The translations under genes and the position numbers were made by a program. This document shows positions 1 through 9,061 of a stretch of DNA of 64,000 nt, one piece after another. The notes beneath the pieces are model-generated. The model ran no database searches, had not been told where the DNA came from, and worked only from the letters and a program-made list of their open reading frames with translations. Within the stretch, counting starts at the first letter, position 1, and every line of letters begins with the position of its first letter. This stretch comes from Phytopseudomonas dryadis (GTDB lineage Bacteria; Pseudomonadota; Gammaproteobacteria; Pseudomonadales; Pseudomonadaceae): the NCBI RefSeq assembly GCF_004327355.1, contig NZ_QJUM01000003.1, positions 186,001 to 250,000 on the forward strand, given 5' to 3'.

Positions 1-550
1 CGCGCAGCACCTGCTGGAGATAGTGCGGGTGGCAAACCGGCAGGGTTATTTCCGGCAGGCCCCATGTATCCGTGGCCTGCAGGCTGCCCTGGTCGATGTA
101 GCGCATGCCCAGATCGACATCCACCAGCGGCCCGCCGATCCTGCCGGACATCAACTGATAACGCATGTCCACGGTGGGAAAGCGCTGGCTGAAACGACTC
201 ATGCGCGGCATCAGCCAATGGGTGGTGAACGCCGTGGAAACCGACAGCGTCACCGTCTCGAATCCCGTGGCACGGGATTCGATCTCACTGATCGCCGATT
301 CGATGGTGCTGAACCCCTCCTGCACCCGACGGTACAGAATGCTGCCGCTTTCGGTCAGCCGCGCGCCGCCTCGCGTACGCTCGAAGAGCTGAACGCCAAG
401 GTGTTCTTCCAGGCGCGACAACATCCGGCTGACCGCCGGCTGGCTGACGCACAATTCGTCCGCCGCCCGGGTGAAGCTGCCACAGCGCGCAGCCGCCTCG
501 AAGACGAACAGAGAACTCGAGCTGGGGAGTTTTCGACGGAGATTAGGCAT
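1..550 (-). CDS. LysR-family transcriptional regulator (partial, C-terminus outside window)
   Basis: Reading the minus strand from the ATG at 550 gives an open frame that runs off the window edge, about 183 residues. The N-terminus is a typical LysR winged helix-turn-helix (residues about 10-70, with AADELCVSQPAVSRMLSRLE and the following LGVQLFERT), then the start of the effector domain (TLSVSTAFTTHWLMPRM). The type resembles GcvA/AmpR-like regulators. It is divergent from the aldehyde dehydrogenase at 684, the usual layout for a LysR regulator and its target, so it probably controls that gene. The inducer is unknown. Confidence 0.9.
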   Translation of the reverse strand, partial: MPNLRRKLPSSSSLFVFEAAARCGSFTRAADELCVSQPAVSRMLSRLEEHLGVQLFERTRGGARLTESGSILYRRVQEGFSTIESAISEIESRATGFETVTLSVSTAFTTHWLMPRMSRFSQRFPTVDMRYQLMSGRIGGPLVDVDLGMRYIDQGSLQATDTWGLPEITLPVCHPHYLQQVLR

Positions 551-589
551 AACCTGAGTTTATGCAGTGCGCAACTATTAGTAAATTGC
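547..589. promoter_or_regulatory. Candidate LysR operator(s) between divergent regulator and aldehyde dehydrogenase
   Basis: Two inverted repeats lie in the 133-bp divergent gap. GCATAA-N7-TTATGC (547-565) overlaps the regulator's start codon, and GCAA-N11-TTGC (571-589) has the spacing typical of LysR T-N11-A boxes. Position and symmetry suggest autoregulation and control of the dehydrogenase. No binding is shown. Confidence 0.4.
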
Positions 590-683
590 CGGATGCCAAA
601 GCCGGTGCCTATTCTTGCGAGCGACCGAGCGTGCTTTATCCAGCACGCGCCCTTCCCCGCTCGCCCTGACGAGACCGCGCCCG

Positions 684-2114
684 ATGATGGAAAACACCCT
701 GAAATTCTATATCGATGGCCGCTGGGTAACGCCCGCTGGCGATACGCGACTGTCTGTGCTGAACCCGGCCACCGAACAGGCATTCGCCCGGATCGCCATG
801 GGCAACCAGGCGGATGTGGATGCCGCGGTCCTGGCTGCCAGGCGCGCGTTCCCGGCCTTTGCCCGCACATCGCCGGATGAGCGGAAAATCCTGCTCGAGC
901 AGATTCTCGACGTCTTCATGCAACGCTATGACGAAATTGCCGAGGCCATCATGGCCGAAGTGGGAGCGCCGCGAAGCCTGGCCTACGAATGGCAGGCCGG
1001 CATCGGCAAACGCCACCTGCAACAGTTGCTGCGAACCCTGGACACCTTTGCCTTCCAAAAGAGCACCGGCAATACCCTGATCAATCTGGAGCCGGTGGGC
1101 GTGGCGGCGCTGATAACCCCCTGGAACTGGCCCATCAACCAGATCGTCTGCAAGGTCGCACCGGCCCTGGCCGCTGGTTGCACCATGGTGCTCAAGCCCA
1201 GCGAAATCGCGCCGCTGAATGCCCTGTTGTTTGCCGAAGTCATGCACGAAGCCGGCGTCCCCGCCGGGGTGTTCAACCTGATCAATGGCGACGGGCCGAC
1301 AGTGGGCGCCGCCCTGGCGGCCCATCCCGACGTGGACATGGTGTCGTTCACCGGCTCGACCCGCGCCGGGGTCGAGGTCGCTCGCCTGGCGGCCCCCACG
1401 GTCAAACGGGTGCACCAGGAGCTGGGCGGCAAATCGGCGAATATCCTGCTCGACGATGTCGACCTGGAAAAGGCCGTGACGGCCGGCGTCAACGCCTGTT
1501 TCGGCAACAGTGGGCAGTCCTGCAATGCGCCGACCCGCATGCTGGTGCCCGCAGCGCTGCAGGATCAGGCAGTGCGGATCGCCCGCCGCGCGGCCCTCGC
1601 CCACCAGGTCGGCGCGCCGAGCGACCCGCAATCGACCCTCGGTCCCGTCATCAGCCAGCGGCAGTTCCAGGCCATCCAGCGGATGATCTCGATTGGCATC
1701 GAAGAAGGCGCACAGCTTGTCTGCGGCGGATTGGGCAGGCCAGAGGGACTGCAGCATGGCTATTACGTGAAGCCGACGGTATTCGCCGCAGTGACGCCGG
1801 ACATGACCATCGCCCGGGAAGAAATCTTCGGCCCGGTGCTGGTGATGCAGTCCTATCACGACGATGAGCACGCCGTGGCCCTGGCCAATGACAGCCCGTT
1901 CGGCCTGGCCGGTTACATCCAGTCGCCCGACCTGCAACGGGCTCGGAGGATTGCCTTGCAGCTACGGGTCGGCGGCGTGTACATCAACCATCCCGACTGG
2001 AACCCCGGCGCGCCGTTCGGTGGTTACAAGCAATCGGGCAATGGCCGGGAATACGCGCAGTGGGGCCTGGAGGCGTTCCTCGAGACCAAGGCGATCGTGG
2101 GTTATCAGCCCTGA
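684..2114 (+). CDS. NAD(P)+-dependent aldehyde dehydrogenase
   Basis: A 476-residue member of the aldehyde dehydrogenase superfamily, which oxidises an aldehyde to the acid through a cysteine thiohemiacetal. The sequence shows the cofactor-fold motif ITPWNWP, the FTGSTRAG turn, the general-base Glu in ELGGKSAN (about residue 246) and the nucleophile in GNSGQSC (about residue 280). EEIFGPV and a full C-terminal oligomerisation arm follow, so it looks complete. ATG codons at 684 and 687 are both possible. The divergent LysR gene probably regulates it. The substrate cannot be read from sequence. The nearby GMC oxidoreductase could supply an aldehyde, but that is inference. Confidence 0.93.
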   Translation: MMENTLKFYIDGRWVTPAGDTRLSVLNPATEQAFARIAMGNQADVDAAVLAARRAFPAFARTSPDERKILLEQILDVFMQRYDEIAEAIMAEVGAPRSLAYEWQAGIGKRHLQQLLRTLDTFAFQKSTGNTLINLEPVGVAALITPWNWPINQIVCKVAPALAAGCTMVLKPSEIAPLNALLFAEVMHEAGVPAGVFNLINGDGPTVGAALAAHPDVDMVSFTGSTRAGVEVARLAAPTVKRVHQELGGKSANILLDDVDLEKAVTAGVNACFGNSGQSCNAPTRMLVPAALQDQAVRIARRAALAHQVGAPSDPQSTLGPVISQRQFQAIQRMISIGIEEGAQLVCGGLGRPEGLQHGYYVKPTVFAAVTPDMTIAREEIFGPVLVMQSYHDDEHAVALANDSPFGLAGYIQSPDLQRARRIALQLRVGGVYINHPDWNPGAPFGGYKQSGNGREYAQWGLEAFLETKAIVGYQP

Positions 2115-2162
2115 GACGAATGCCTTTCAACATGTTGGCGGCTTAGGGGTAACAGCCGAGAA

Positions 2163-2225
2163 GAGCGCTGGAGGCTTGAGGCTGGACGAAATGCGGCGTT
2201 GCTCTTCTCGTCCAACCTTCAGCGT
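2163..2225. repeat. Dispersed palindromic repeat, GCTGGA/TCCAGC type (degenerate copy)
   Basis: An imperfect palindrome begins AGCGCTGGAGGCTTGAGG and closes with TCGTCCAACCTTCAGCG. The same core recurs at 17940-18040, 31284-31376, 39684-39755 and 48096-48174, so this is one of a dispersed family. This copy lacks the outer terminal repeats seen at 17904 and 31236. Confidence 0.6.
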
Positions 2226-2358
2226 TCTTTCCGGCTTTGCACCCGGGGTTCGGTTTCCCGGGGTTCGCTGCGCTCGACCCGGGCTACGCAAGGAGCGCAT
2301 GGCAAGGGTGATTGCGTAGCCTGTCGAGAACGGGATTCAGCGATAAGAGCGCCGTTGC

Positions 2359-2800
2359 GTAGGAGCCGCGACCCCGCGGCGAATCGTGGCCATGCCGCGA
2401 CTCTTGCAGAATGGCCGCCAGCGCATCGCGCCGGGGACGACGCTCCTACACGGTCGCTGGGCTTGCCACTCTTCTGTAGGAACCGCGACCGCGCGGCGAA
2501 TCGTGGCCATACCGCGATTCTTGCAGAATGGCCGCCAGCGCATCGCGCCGGGGGCGACGCTCCTACACGGTCGCTGGGCTTGCCACTCTTCTGTAGGAGC
2601 CGCGACCCCGCGGCGAATCGTGGCCATACCGCGATTTCTGCAGCATGGCCGTCATAGCCTCGCGCCGAGGGCGACGCTCCTACACGGTCGCTGGGCTTGC
2701 CACTCTTCTGTAGGAGTCGCGACCGCGCGGCGAATCGTGGCCATACCGCGACTCTTGCAGAATGGCCGCCAGCGCATCGCGCCGGGGGCGACGCTCCTAC
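2359..2800. repeat. Tandem array of four 117-bp units, each a long hairpin
   Basis: Units start with GTAGGAGCCGCGACC-like sequence at 2359, 2476, 2593 and 2710, exactly 117 bp apart. Each unit is a roughly 91-bp inverted repeat (GTAGGAGC at one end, GCTCCTAC at the other) plus a near-constant 26-bp spacer; the last spacer is absent. Because 117 is divisible by three, spurious repetitive reading frames span it. It fills most of the 714-bp gap between the convergent aldehyde dehydrogenase and GMC oxidoreductase genes. A related single copy in inverted orientation lies at 35571-35659. This is REP/BIME-like intergenic repeat DNA. Confidence 0.9.
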
Positions 2801-2828
2801 TTCAGCCCAGCCTGATAGGCCGGGCTGA

Positions 2829-4541
2829 TCAAAGACGTTGAAAGGCATGGCCCTGAGACGAGTTGCGTTCGGCCTTGATCAGGTCGGCAATGCGTTCAGC
2901 GATCATGATAGTCGGCACGTTGGTGTTCGCGCAGGGAATCGACGGCATCAACGATGCATCGCACACCCGCAGCCCGCTGACGCCGATCACCCGTCCATCG
3001 CCGAGCGTGACGGCTTGCGGATCGTCGATCTGGCCCATGCGACAGGTGCCCGATGGATGCCAGGTGCCACCGACATTGCGCCGGACGAACTCATCCAGGG
3101 CGGCATCGTCGGCCACCAGCTTTTTCAGGGTGACGCCCTGGGTGACCAGGCCGTGGATCAGCCACGCCCGAAACGGCCCGGCGAGATCCAGCAGCAGCGC
3201 CAAGGCGCCGCGCAACAGGCCATTCATCGGACCCGGCTGCGCCACCCTGGCCACCCGGGGTGAATAGCTGGAGGGGAAAACCACACTGCGCTCGGCGGCC
3301 AGTTGCGGTGCCGACAAGATGCCCGCGCCGAACCTCAGCGCCTGCTTGAGGCGTTCCAGATCGCGCGGGTCGGACAGCATGTCGAAATCCACCTCGGGCT
3401 CCCGGGTCGGATCGCTGGAGAGCAACCGCAAGCGGCCCCGCGAATACGACTTGTTGACCCAGAAGAACAGGCTGCCCAGGCGATAGCCCAGGGAATGCCA
3501 GCCCGAGCGGGACAGAATCGCGCCGTGCATGTCGCACGGCACGGTGTCCGGCAAACCCGAGGAAAAGCGCACGATGGCCTGCTCATGATGCTCGTCGATG
3601 AAGGCCGTGCGCCCCGCTTTGTTGAGCAGGGCAGACACTGCGATCGAGGGGTGCTCCATCAGGTTGCGGCCAACGCCGGGACGATCCGCCACCAGGGAAA
3701 TCCCCAGCCGGGTCAGCTCATCCGCCGGACCGATACCGCTGCGCATCAGCAGCGCCGGGCTGTGGATCGCCCCCGCGCAGACAATCACCTCCCGGGCCGG
3801 CAGATCGCTCGGCGCCCCGTGCGCCGGGATAATGCGTGCGCCGATGGCACGATTGGCCTTGAACAGCACTCGCTCGACCAGGCAATCGGTGCGCACCGTC
3901 AGGTTGCCGCGCCGCCGTACGTCATCGCTGAGGTAGCACACCGACGTGGGAATGCGCTCCCCCTCGGCGCTGACACCGATGGCCCCGACATACACGCCGG
4001 GCTCCCAAGGCCCATTCTGATCCGCCCTGGTTGGCAGCCCGTTCTCGCCCAGTACCCTCATCACCGCCCTGACGAAGGGCGAGAGAAACGCCTGCGCGGT
4101 GCGCTGGATTCTCAGCGGGCCTTGCTGGCCGTGCAGCGCGCCGGCGAAATCGCTGTCGGTTTCCAGCTTGCGAAAGTACGGCAGGCAATTGTCCCAGTTC
4201 CAGCCCTCGGCGCCGAGTCGCTGCCACTCGTCATAGTCGTCGGGCGCGCCGCGATTGCTCATCAGGGCATTGATCGCCGAGCCGCCGCCCAGAATCCGCG
4301 CCTGCTCGTAACGCCGCTCGCTGCAGCGCTCGCCCATCCGTGCGGTCAGGCGCCGCCAGATATTCCGGCCGTCCAGATAAGCGCGCCCCGGATAACGGCT
4401 GCGAATCTCGGCGGGCATCCTGCCCGCCGAAATATCGCGCCCGGCCTCGATCAGGCACACCTGCTTGTCGGCATCCTCGGACAGCCGTGCGGCCAACACG
4501 CAACCGGCCGAACCACCGCCAAGAATCAGGTAGTCGATCAT
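2829..4541 (-). CDS. GMC-family FAD-dependent oxidoreductase (choline/alcohol dehydrogenase-like)
   Basis: A 570-residue flavoprotein of the glucose-methanol-choline family. The N-terminus has the FAD Rossmann motif LILGGGSAGCVLAARLSE with the terminal acidic residue in VCLIEAG. The middle has GAIHSPALLMRSGIGP, a GMC signature. The C-terminus has the catalytic His in GTWHPSGTCRMG and a downstream CANTNVPT. I start at the ATG at 4541, which has AGGTGG upstream; a GTG at 4550 would add three residues. Its start is 15 bp downstream of the substrate-binding protein gene's stop, so the two are probably co-transcribed. It likely oxidises an alcohol to an aldehyde; the substrate is unknown. Confidence 0.9.
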   Translation of the reverse strand: MIDYLILGGGSAGCVLAARLSEDADKQVCLIEAGRDISAGRMPAEIRSRYPGRAYLDGRNIWRRLTARMGERCSERRYEQARILGGGSAINALMSNRGAPDDYDEWQRLGAEGWNWDNCLPYFRKLETDSDFAGALHGQQGPLRIQRTAQAFLSPFVRAVMRVLGENGLPTRADQNGPWEPGVYVGAIGVSAEGERIPTSVCYLSDDVRRRGNLTVRTDCLVERVLFKANRAIGARIIPAHGAPSDLPAREVIVCAGAIHSPALLMRSGIGPADELTRLGISLVADRPGVGRNLMEHPSIAVSALLNKAGRTAFIDEHHEQAIVRFSSGLPDTVPCDMHGAILSRSGWHSLGYRLGSLFFWVNKSYSRGRLRLLSSDPTREPEVDFDMLSDPRDLERLKQALRFGAGILSAPQLAAERSVVFPSSYSPRVARVAQPGPMNGLLRGALALLLDLAGPFRAWLIHGLVTQGVTLKKLVADDAALDEFVRRNVGGTWHPSGTCRMGQIDDPQAVTLGDGRVIGVSGLRVCDASLMPSIPCANTNVPTIMIAERIADLIKAERNSSQGHAFQRL

Positions 4542-4556
4542 GCGCGCCACCTCGGC

Positions 4557-5594
4557 TTACTGGACGAACTCGAGCCAGCGATCCTTGGCGGCGATGCCCG
4601 CTGGCGACGACCACCATTCTTCGGACATCAAGGCCTGCTTCGCGGCGTTTTCCGGCGAGCTCGGCAGCTCCCTGGCGCGCTCGGCCGTCAGCGTGCCGGT
4701 GCTGAACGCCGCCGGATTGCCGGGACCATAATCGATGTACAACGGCAGGTTGGCTTGCAGATCCGGCGCGACCGCCTCGTTGACGAACCTGACGGCCGTC
4801 GCGTAGTTCGGCGCGTTCTTCAGGATGCAGAGCTGGGTGTTTTGCAGCAGACCGTCGTTGTAGGTGAAGGCGACATCAGGGTTGTCCTTGCGCACCGCGC
4901 TGGCGCGGCCGTTCCAGATCATCAACATGTCCACTTCGCCGTCGTTGAGCAACTGCGCCGACTGCCCACCCGAACTCCACCAGACCGCGATATCCGGCTT
5001 GATCTGTTCCAGGCGTCGGTAGGCCCGGTCGACGTCCAGCGGATAAAGCGCGTCACGGGGCACGCCGTCCGACAGCAGCGCCGCTTCCAGGGTGCCCATC
5101 GGGTCATTGCGCAACGCGCGGGTGCCCGGGAAATCCTTCACGTTCCAGAAGTCGGCCCAGCTCTGAGGCAGCTTCTTCAATGTCCTGGTGTTATAGCCCA
5201 GCACCGATGAATAAAACTCGTAGGCGACCGAATAAGGGGTGCGATACGCCGCCGGCATGGCCTGGACATTGGGCATCTTGCTCAGGTCGAGCTTCTCGAT
5301 CAGCCCTTCATTGCCACCCCGGATGCAGTTCGACGGCGGCGTATCGATCACGTCCCAGAGCGGCTTGCCGGCCGCCCCCTGGGCCTTGACCATGGGCAAG
5401 GCGTCGGGAACGCTGTCCTGCCTGATGGTGATGTTCAGGCGTTTGGCCGCAGGGTCGAGGATCGCCTTGGTCTGCGCCTCCTGGTAAACGCCGCCCTGGG
5501 AAACAAAGGTGATTTCTTCTGCCGATACCGACATCGCGCACGACAGCGACACGCTCAACAGGGATAAGACTGAACCCAATGAAACGGTTTTCAT
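4557..5594 (-). CDS. Periplasmic ABC-transporter substrate-binding protein, spermidine/putrescine-like
   Basis: A 345-residue protein with an N-terminal Sec signal peptide (MKTVSLGSVLSLLSVSLSC, ending about ...SAEE), then a family 1/PotD-like extracellular solute-binding fold (EITFVSQGGVYQEAQTKA, VIDTPPSNC, DMLMIWNGRASA). The ATG at 5594 has a strong AGGAGG 8 bp upstream; a longer reading frame exists but lacks a signal peptide at its start. No ATPase or permease genes are nearby, so the transporter it serves must be elsewhere, or it works as a sensor. It heads a two-gene unit with the GMC oxidoreductase, which suggests capture and oxidation of one substrate (inference). Confidence 0.88.
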   Translation of the reverse strand: MKTVSLGSVLSLLSVSLSCAMSVSAEEITFVSQGGVYQEAQTKAILDPAAKRLNITIRQDSVPDALPMVKAQGAAGKPLWDVIDTPPSNCIRGGNEGLIEKLDLSKMPNVQAMPAAYRTPYSVAYEFYSSVLGYNTRTLKKLPQSWADFWNVKDFPGTRALRNDPMGTLEAALLSDGVPRDALYPLDVDRAYRRLEQIKPDIAVWWSSGGQSAQLLNDGEVDMLMIWNGRASAVRKDNPDVAFTYNDGLLQNTQLCILKNAPNYATAVRFVNEAVAPDLQANLPLYIDYGPGNPAAFSTGTLTAERARELPSSPENAAKQALMSEEWWSSPAGIAAKDRWLEFVQ

Positions 5595-5868
5595 GGCGAA
5601 TCCTCCTGCACCTAGAGTTGTTCGGCAGTTGCAAAACCCTCGTCTGAACCCCTGCGAACCAGCGCATGCCCCGGTCTGAATCGTTATTCTCGGTGAGCGG
5701 GTCGGCAGGACGTTACAAGAGCCGGAGGTGATCCGACAATGCACGAATAATCACCTATGGCATGACTTGAAGTTATGCAGAAGCGGAACGGGGCGCACCT
5801 GTCGAAGCGTTCGCCAGCGAGCGCATCGGGTCATCGCGGGAAAGCGCGCTACCAGGGCCGGGGTAGGC

Positions 5869-6780
5869 TCACTGCGGTCTCGCGAACGGCAGCCGCTTCG
5901 CCAGTTCCTGGGCCAGGTAGCGCGTGAACAGCGAGATACGCGGCGGGATGTGTCGTCGATGTGGGTACATGGCATATATATCGCCCCTGGGTGCCTGATA
6001 GTCCTCCAGCACGGCCCGTAACCGCCCGCTTTCCAGGTGCGCCTGGACATCCCAGCGTGAACGCAGGATCAGGCCGTGGCCTTCGAGGGCCAGACTCAAG
6101 GCCACCTCGCCATCGTTGCTCGACAGCGTGCCGCTGACCTTGTGGGAATAATCCCGACCGTCCTTGTGAAAGCGCCAGATGGCATAGTCGCTGCCGAACT
6201 GGCGCAGCACGATGCAGTTGTGCTCGGCCAGGTCGGCCACCCGCGTCAACGCCGGCCTGGCCTCCAGATAACCAGGCGCAGCGCAGAGGATGCGCGGGTT
6301 TTCCAGCAGGCGAATGCCGATCAACCGCGAGTCGGGTGGCTCGCCCATGAACACGCCGATGTCGAACTGATCGTCGAGCAGGCCGAGAGGCTGGCTGCTC
6401 AGCTCCAGCGAAATCTCCAGAGCCGGATGCAGCCGGGCGAAGTTCGACACCAGCGGGGCCAGATGGCGACGACCGAAACCCAGTGTGCCGTTGATGCGCA
6501 AGCGCCCCTGCAAGGTCGCTTGCTGGCGGCTGATGGCACTTTCCAGCTCCTCCAACTGGCGCAGAATCGGCCGCCCGCCCTCCAGATAGAGCGTGCCCTC
6601 GGGGGTCAGGGACAGGCGCCGTGTGGTGCGCTGCAGCAACTGCACGCCCAGCCGCGCTTCCAGCTGGCTGAGGCGCTTGCTCACCGCCGGCAACGACAAC
6701 CCCAGTTGCCGCGCCACCTCGGTCAGGCTGCCGCGCGTAGCCACCTGCTGGAAGAAGCTCAGGTCATCGATCACGCTCAC
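5869..6780 (-). CDS. LysR-family transcriptional regulator (DmlR-like), divergent from tartrate dehydrogenase
   Basis: 303 residues, full length for the family. The winged helix-turn-helix covers residues about 5-60 (ARQLGLSLPAVSKRLSQLE, then LGVQLLQRTTRRLSLT), and the effector-binding domain starts near residue 90 (LRINGTLGFGRRHLAPLVS). The type resembles DmlR, which controls the D-malate/tartrate dehydrogenase gene in other bacteria. Here it is divergent from exactly such a gene, so control of the gene at 6890 is likely. The inducer, perhaps a C4 hydroxy-acid, is inference. Confidence 0.92.
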   Translation of the reverse strand: MSVIDDLSFFQQVATRGSLTEVARQLGLSLPAVSKRLSQLEARLGVQLLQRTTRRLSLTPEGTLYLEGGRPILRQLEELESAISRQQATLQGRLRINGTLGFGRRHLAPLVSNFARLHPALEISLELSSQPLGLLDDQFDIGVFMGEPPDSRLIGIRLLENPRILCAAPGYLEARPALTRVADLAEHNCIVLRQFGSDYAIWRFHKDGRDYSHKVSGTLSSNDGEVALSLALEGHGLILRSRWDVQAHLESGRLRAVLEDYQAPRGDIYAMYPHRRHIPPRISLFTRYLAQELAKRLPFARPQ

Positions 6781-6794
6781 GCAATGTTTCCTTC

Positions 6795-6810
6795 AATTCA
6801 ACAATGAATT
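6795..6810. promoter_or_regulatory. Candidate operator palindrome between LysR gene and tartrate dehydrogenase
   Basis: AATTCA-ACAA-TGAATT is a perfect 6-bp inverted repeat centred 16-24 bp upstream of the LysR start and about 90 bp upstream of the dehydrogenase start. It is the clearest dyad in the 109-bp divergent gap, in an AT-rich stretch, and is a plausible LysR site. Confidence 0.45.
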
Positions 6811-6889
6811 TCTTTCAGCGCTAATTATTAAACGTGGATCACTACCTACACTGGCCTTCGCCTTTCATCAAGCCCAGGAGACAAGTGCC

Positions 6890-7969
6890 ATGAGCAAAGC
6901 CCGCTACACGATTGCCGTGATCCCCGGCGACGGCATCGGCAAGGAAGTCATGCCCGAAGGCGTACGCGTGCTCGATGCCGTGGCGGCCAGGCACGACCTG
7001 GAACTGCAATGGGACTGGTTCGACTTCGCCAGTGCCGACTACTACCTGGCCCACGGCAAGATGATGCCCGACGACTGGTTCGACCTGCTCAAGGGCTACG
7101 ACGCCATCTACTTCGGCGCCGTGGGCTGGCCGGACGTGGTGCCGGATCACATTTCGCTATGGGATTCGCTGCTGCAGTTCCGCCGCGCGTTCGACCAGTA
7201 CGTCAACCTGCGCCCTTGCCGTTTGATGCCCGGCGTGAAAACGCCCCTTGCCAACCGCCAGCCGGGCGATATCGACTTCTGGGTGGTGCGTGAAAACACC
7301 GAAGGTGAATACTCCAGTGTCGGCGGCAAGATGTTCGCCGGCACCGAGCGTGAGATCGTCCTGCAGGAAACGGTGATGACCCGGGTCGGCGTCGACCGCA
7401 TTCTCAAGTTCGCCTACGACCTGGCCCAGCGCCGGCCGAAGAAGCACCTGACCTCGGCCACCAAGTCCAACGGCATCGCCATCACCATGCCGTACTGGGA
7501 CGAGCGTGTCGCCGAGATGGGCAAGCAGTACCCACAGGTGAACGTCGACAAGTACCACATCGATATCCTCACCGCGAACTTCGTCCTGCACCCCGACTGG
7601 TTCGACGTGGTGGTGGCCAGCAACCTGTTCGGCGACATCCTCTCCGACCTCGGCCCGGCCTGCACCGGCACCATCGGCATCGCCCCGTCGGCCAACATCA
7701 ACCCGGCACGCGACTTCCCCAGCCTGTTCGAACCGGTGCACGGCTCTGCCCCGGACATCGCCGGCCAGGGCATCGCCAATCCGATCGGGCAGATCTGGTG
7801 TGGCGCCATGATGCTCGACCATCTCGGCCACCCGGAAGCTGGCGCAGCCGTGCTGACAGCCATCGAAACGGTGCTGGCCATGGGCCCGGAAAACGCCCCG
7901 CTGACCCGCGACATAGGCGGAACCGGCAGCACCGAAGCGCTGGGCAAGGCCATTGCGGCCGTCTGCTGA
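6890..7969 (+). CDS. ttuC: Tartrate dehydrogenase/decarboxylase (D-malate dehydrogenase type)
   Basis: A 359-residue NAD-dependent beta-decarboxylating dehydrogenase of the isocitrate/isopropylmalate family. It shows the family start IAVIPGDGIGKEVMPEG, the substrate region LRPCRLMPG, VVRENTEGEYSSVGG, the catalytic KSNGIAIT and the metal/NAD region NLFGDILSDLGP then EPVHGSAPDIAGQG. FRRAFDQYVNLRPC and the 359-residue length fit TtuC/DmlA rather than LeuB. The ATG at 6890 has AGGAGA upstream. It would convert meso-tartrate, D-malate or related acids. Tartrate versus malate preference cannot be decided here. Confidence 0.92.
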   Translation: MSKARYTIAVIPGDGIGKEVMPEGVRVLDAVAARHDLELQWDWFDFASADYYLAHGKMMPDDWFDLLKGYDAIYFGAVGWPDVVPDHISLWDSLLQFRRAFDQYVNLRPCRLMPGVKTPLANRQPGDIDFWVVRENTEGEYSSVGGKMFAGTEREIVLQETVMTRVGVDRILKFAYDLAQRRPKKHLTSATKSNGIAITMPYWDERVAEMGKQYPQVNVDKYHIDILTANFVLHPDWFDVVVASNLFGDILSDLGPACTGTIGIAPSANINPARDFPSLFEPVHGSAPDIAGQGIANPIGQIWCGAMMLDHLGHPEAGAAVLTAIETVLAMGPENAPLTRDIGGTGSTEALGKAIAAVC

Positions 7970-8073
7970 AGAAATAGCGCGCAATCTTCTGTTTCAGCGA
8001 CAGGATTCGAAAGATTGTTGCGCGGCTTTCGGGCATCGTCGTATGACCCCTGGCAATCCACACGAGCGCATTC

Positions 8074-9000
8074 ATGGCCCTGCTGTTCAAAGTTGACGAC
8101 GAGCGCGGACACGCCTGGAAAGCCCTGTTCGAACGTCACGCTGCCGACCTGGAGGTGCGCCTGTGGCCGGCCATCGGCGACCCGGCCGACATACGCTACT
8201 TCGCCGCCTGGCAGCCGCCAGAGGATCTGGCGTCGCGCTTTCCCAACCTGCAGGTGGTGTTCGCCACCTCGGCCGGCGTCGACCAGTTCGACCTGAACCA
8301 GCTCCCCGATACCATCGAAGTGGTGCGCATGCTCGATCCCGGCATCGCCCGGGGCATCGTCGAATACGTGTGTTTCGCCGTCCTCGCCCTGCACCGCAGA
8401 ATCCCTGCGTACCTCGGGCAACAGCAGCACCGCCAATGGCAAGCACACAGCCTGCTGCCTGCGGCACAACGCCGGGTCGGCGTCATGGGCCTGGGCAACC
8501 TGGGTATCGCCGCCCTGCAAAGCCTGCGTCCGTTCGGCTTCAGCCTGAGTGGCTGGGCTCGCTCGCAAAAGCACCTGGATGGTGTGCAGTGCTACGCCGG
8601 CAACGATCGCCTGGCCGATTTCCTCGGCCAGTGCGACATCCTGATCTGCCTGCTGCCCCTGACCGACGCCACCCGCGGCATCCTCAATGCGCAGACCCTG
8701 GCCAGCCTGCCCCGGGGGGCGCAACTGATCAACCTCGGACGGGGTGGGCATCTGCTCGAGCCTGACCTGCTCGACGCCCTGGACAGCGGCCATATCGAGC
8801 ATGCGATCGTCGATGTGCTCGACGCCGAGCCGCCTGGAGACGAGCATCCGTTCTGGCAACACCCGCGCATCTGGCTGACGCCCCATATCGGCGCCATGAC
8901 GTCGCCGGCCAGCGCCTTCCAGGTGTTGCTGGAGAACATTCACCGGCATCAGCGTGGAGAACGGATGACCGGCGTGGTCGGCCGCCAGGACAGGTATTGA
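8074..9000 (+). CDS. ghrA: D-2-hydroxyacid dehydrogenase, glyoxylate/hydroxypyruvate reductase A type
   Basis: 308 residues, matching GhrA in length and order: catalytic half (KVDDERGHAWKALF, ATSAGVDQFD), a Rossmann dinucleotide motif VGVMGLGNLG, and the family catalytic triad as Arg in NLGRGGHL, Glu in DVLDAEPP and His in TPHIGAMTSP. It reduces glyoxylate or hydroxypyruvate with NADPH. It lies 104 bp downstream of tartrate dehydrogenase in the same direction. Since tartrate breakdown can yield hydroxypyruvate or glycerate-type products, a shared pathway is plausible but inferred. Confidence 0.88.
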   Translation: MALLFKVDDERGHAWKALFERHAADLEVRLWPAIGDPADIRYFAAWQPPEDLASRFPNLQVVFATSAGVDQFDLNQLPDTIEVVRMLDPGIARGIVEYVCFAVLALHRRIPAYLGQQQHRQWQAHSLLPAAQRRVGVMGLGNLGIAALQSLRPFGFSLSGWARSQKHLDGVQCYAGNDRLADFLGQCDILICLLPLTDATRGILNAQTLASLPRGAQLINLGRGGHLLEPDLLDALDSGHIEHAIVDVLDAEPPGDEHPFWQHPRIWLTPHIGAMTSPASAFQVLLENIHRHQRGERMTGVVGRQDRY

Positions 9001-9061
9001 CGCATCCGCCGGCCAGGGTTGCTCCAGCAAGCCCGCCCCCGGCTATCTGCCGCCCGGATGG

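Noticed and set aside
2359..2800. CRISPR array
   Set aside because: The units are continuous 117-bp repeats with near-identical sequence throughout; there are no unique spacers and no cas genes.
2219..2848. Repetitive protein-like frames on both strands of the 117-bp array
   Set aside because: They exist only because 117 is a multiple of three; all frames are open through the repeats and none has a ribosome site or family match.
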